This document shows, in pieces, positions 63,901 through 64,000 of a DNA stretch of 64,000 nucleotides (the first letter of the stretch is position 1; every line of letters begins with the position of its first letter). A model generated the notes under the pieces. It did no database searches, was not told where the DNA came from, and saw only the letters and a program-made list of their open reading frames with translations. Made by a program: the position numbers and the translations under genes. Source of the stretch: Moritella sp. PE36 (GTDB taxonomy: Bacteria > Pseudomonadota > Gammaproteobacteria > Enterobacterales > Moritellaceae); assembly GCF_000170855.1 (NCBI RefSeq), contig NZ_ABCQ01000016.1, positions 25,609 through 89,608 of the forward strand. Reading direction: 5' to 3'.

Positions 63901-64000
63901 GGCCAACCAGTATTACTATTACCGCAGGGCAAACCACGGGTACCGCGACGTTAACTGCAACGCAAGATACCGATGTGGAAGGCGATGAAACCATCGTCGT
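60942..64000 (+). CDS. Giant LamG/Calx-beta repeat surface protein, right end cut off
   Basis: A GTG at 60942, with AAGGAG upstream, opens a frame with no stop to the window end (over 1019 residues). It has a signal peptide (cleavage about after residue 19, TWA). Residues 20-215 form a LamG/concanavalin-like domain (FSFWGKL, WHHFVLVFSAGTFTVYLDG, MDDFQVYSSAL). A linker leads to tandem Calx-beta-like units from residue 264, each 112 residues, with EGDETIVVAISGV and VTITDDE motifs that bind Ca2+ in this family. The organisation resembles large secreted adhesins of marine bacteria. It has no stop or anchor in view, so length, secretion type and C-terminus are unknown. Confidence 0.85.
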   Translation, partial: MNKYFLGLLLLFTSSQTWASTGSGYSFDGNDFTTMSNIDIEINTTTTHSFSFWGKLSAVNQLYCFFGYSNGALYFCWDGNGSLSANTFLLGRNTTANLLSTSTATLFADSWHHFVLVFSAGTFTVYLDGSVVGTVADGFGALGSTNSNLTGGSFEVGRGRNFGAGNVYFTGVMDDFQVYSSALSSGDVSTLYASGSPTEIAADTANLIAYWKMDGTTTTGSASIIDSQTTGNNTGQLGANTSSGSDDPTTNQTGIVSSTDADPVSVSLSATPTTIAEASGSSTITATLDAATFETVTVDLSYTGTATNGSDYATGPTSITITAGQTTGTATLTASQDSNVEGDETIVVAISGVSGGNASENGTQSKTVTITDDETVSVSLSVGSNAIAEAAGSSIITATLDNATFADVTVSLSYSGTATNGTDYSTGPTSITITAGQTTGTATLTASQDSAIEGDETIVVAISGVSGGNASENGTQSKTVTITDDETVSVSLSVTPTTIAEAAGSSIVTATLDNATFADVTVSLSYSGTATNGTDYGTGPTSITITAGQTTGTATLTASQDSAIEGDETIVVAISGVSGGNASENGTQSKTVTITDDETVSVSLSVGSNAIAEAAGSSIITATLDSATFADVTVSLSYSGTATNGTDYSTGPTSITITAGQTTGTATLTATQDTDVEGDETIVVAISGVSGGNASENGTQSKTVTITDDETVSVSLSVTPTTIAEAAGSSIVTATLDNATFADVTVSLSYSGTATNGTDYSTGPTSITITAGQTTGTATLTATQDTDVEGDETIVVAISGVSGGNASENGIQTQTVTITDDETVSVSLSATPTTIAEAAGSSIVTATLDSATFETVTVSLSYSGTAINGTDYGTGPTSITITAGQTTGTATLTASQDSAIEGDETIVVAISGVSGGNASENGTQSKTVTITDDETVSVSLSVGSNAIAEAAGSSIITATLDSATFADVTVSLSYSGTATNGTDYSTGPTSITITAGQTTGTATLTATQDTDVEGDETIV
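61731..64000 (+). repeat. 336-bp tandem repeats (112-residue Calx-beta units)
   Basis: Units begin at the GTCAGCGTGAG motif at 61731, 62067, 62403, 62739, 63075, 63411 and 63747, each exactly 336 bp apart; the seventh is incomplete. Bases 62550-62992 are identical to 63558-64000, i.e. 443 bp with no mismatch at a distance of 1008 bp (three units). Minus-strand open frames here are shadows. Confidence 0.95.

Overview
The window looks like chromosome of a marine, facultatively aerobic gammaproteobacterium. The evidence is the YidZ/MdtL pair, a YhaJ-type quinone-stress locus, a FagA-fumC locus under a Fur-type box, Slt, and an RND pump with a TetR regulator. Genus is not provable by reading (Moritella, Shewanella or Vibrio relatives are guesses). 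I see no rRNA, tRNA, CRISPR array or intact insertion sequence. Base composition was judged by eye: the complex I block looks more G+C-rich than the rest, and the 54-59 kb block AT-rich.

Layout. 1-5.5 kb: two divergent kinase-fold proteins, a MipA/OmpV outer-membrane protein, and a PhzF enzyme divergent from a LysR regulator. 5.45-21.6 kb: one long minus-strand respiratory complex I operon in the order nuoH-I-J-K-[MrpD-like]-[84-aa membrane protein]-[NuoL/MrpD-like]-M-N-A-B-C-D-E-F-G, almost all with ATGA-type overlaps. The membrane arm precedes the peripheral arm, and there are four antiporter-type subunits instead of three. 21.8-23.9 kb: a mer-like cluster (MerR-family regulator, GDCCVxC protein, MerT-like, MerP-like, outer-membrane protein) with no mercuric reductase and a textbook MerR-type promoter with a 19-bp spacer. 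24-27.4 kb: pirin, glutathionyl-hydroquinone reductase, DoxX and a YhaJ-like LysR gene. 27.5-30.4 kb: a large secreted beta-helix protein. 30.8-38.6 kb: Usp, Slt, and a TetR/RND efflux operon. 38.6-41.2 kb: a LysR remnant and yidZ-mdtL. 41.9-44.5 kb: a polar amino-acid ABC transporter. 44.7-49.4 kb: a CHASE-PAS-GGDEF-EAL protein and a fagA-fumC operon, each preceded by a strong Fur-box match, so both are probably induced by iron starvation. 49.6-54.2 kb: GNAT, LysR/GST pair, and a three-domain flavin/2Fe-2S protein.

54.3-64 kb is the most unusual region. A compact plus-strand run encodes an Asp/Asn beta-hydroxylase-like protein, two paralogous PRMT-like methyltransferases (both keep the double-glutamate spacing), an AlkB-like 2-oxoglutarate dioxygenase and a formyltransferase. 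It converges, across a strong hairpin terminator, on two tandem tail-collar (MdpB-like) proteins. These are divergent from a giant LamG/Calx-beta surface protein that runs off the right edge. My main hypothesis is a modification system for the collar-domain or Calx-beta surface proteins; this is inference from gene neighbourhood.

The giant gene at 60942 to the right edge has no stop codon in the window. It carries seven 336-bp (112-residue) repeats, including a 443-bp stretch duplicated exactly at a distance of 1008 bp.
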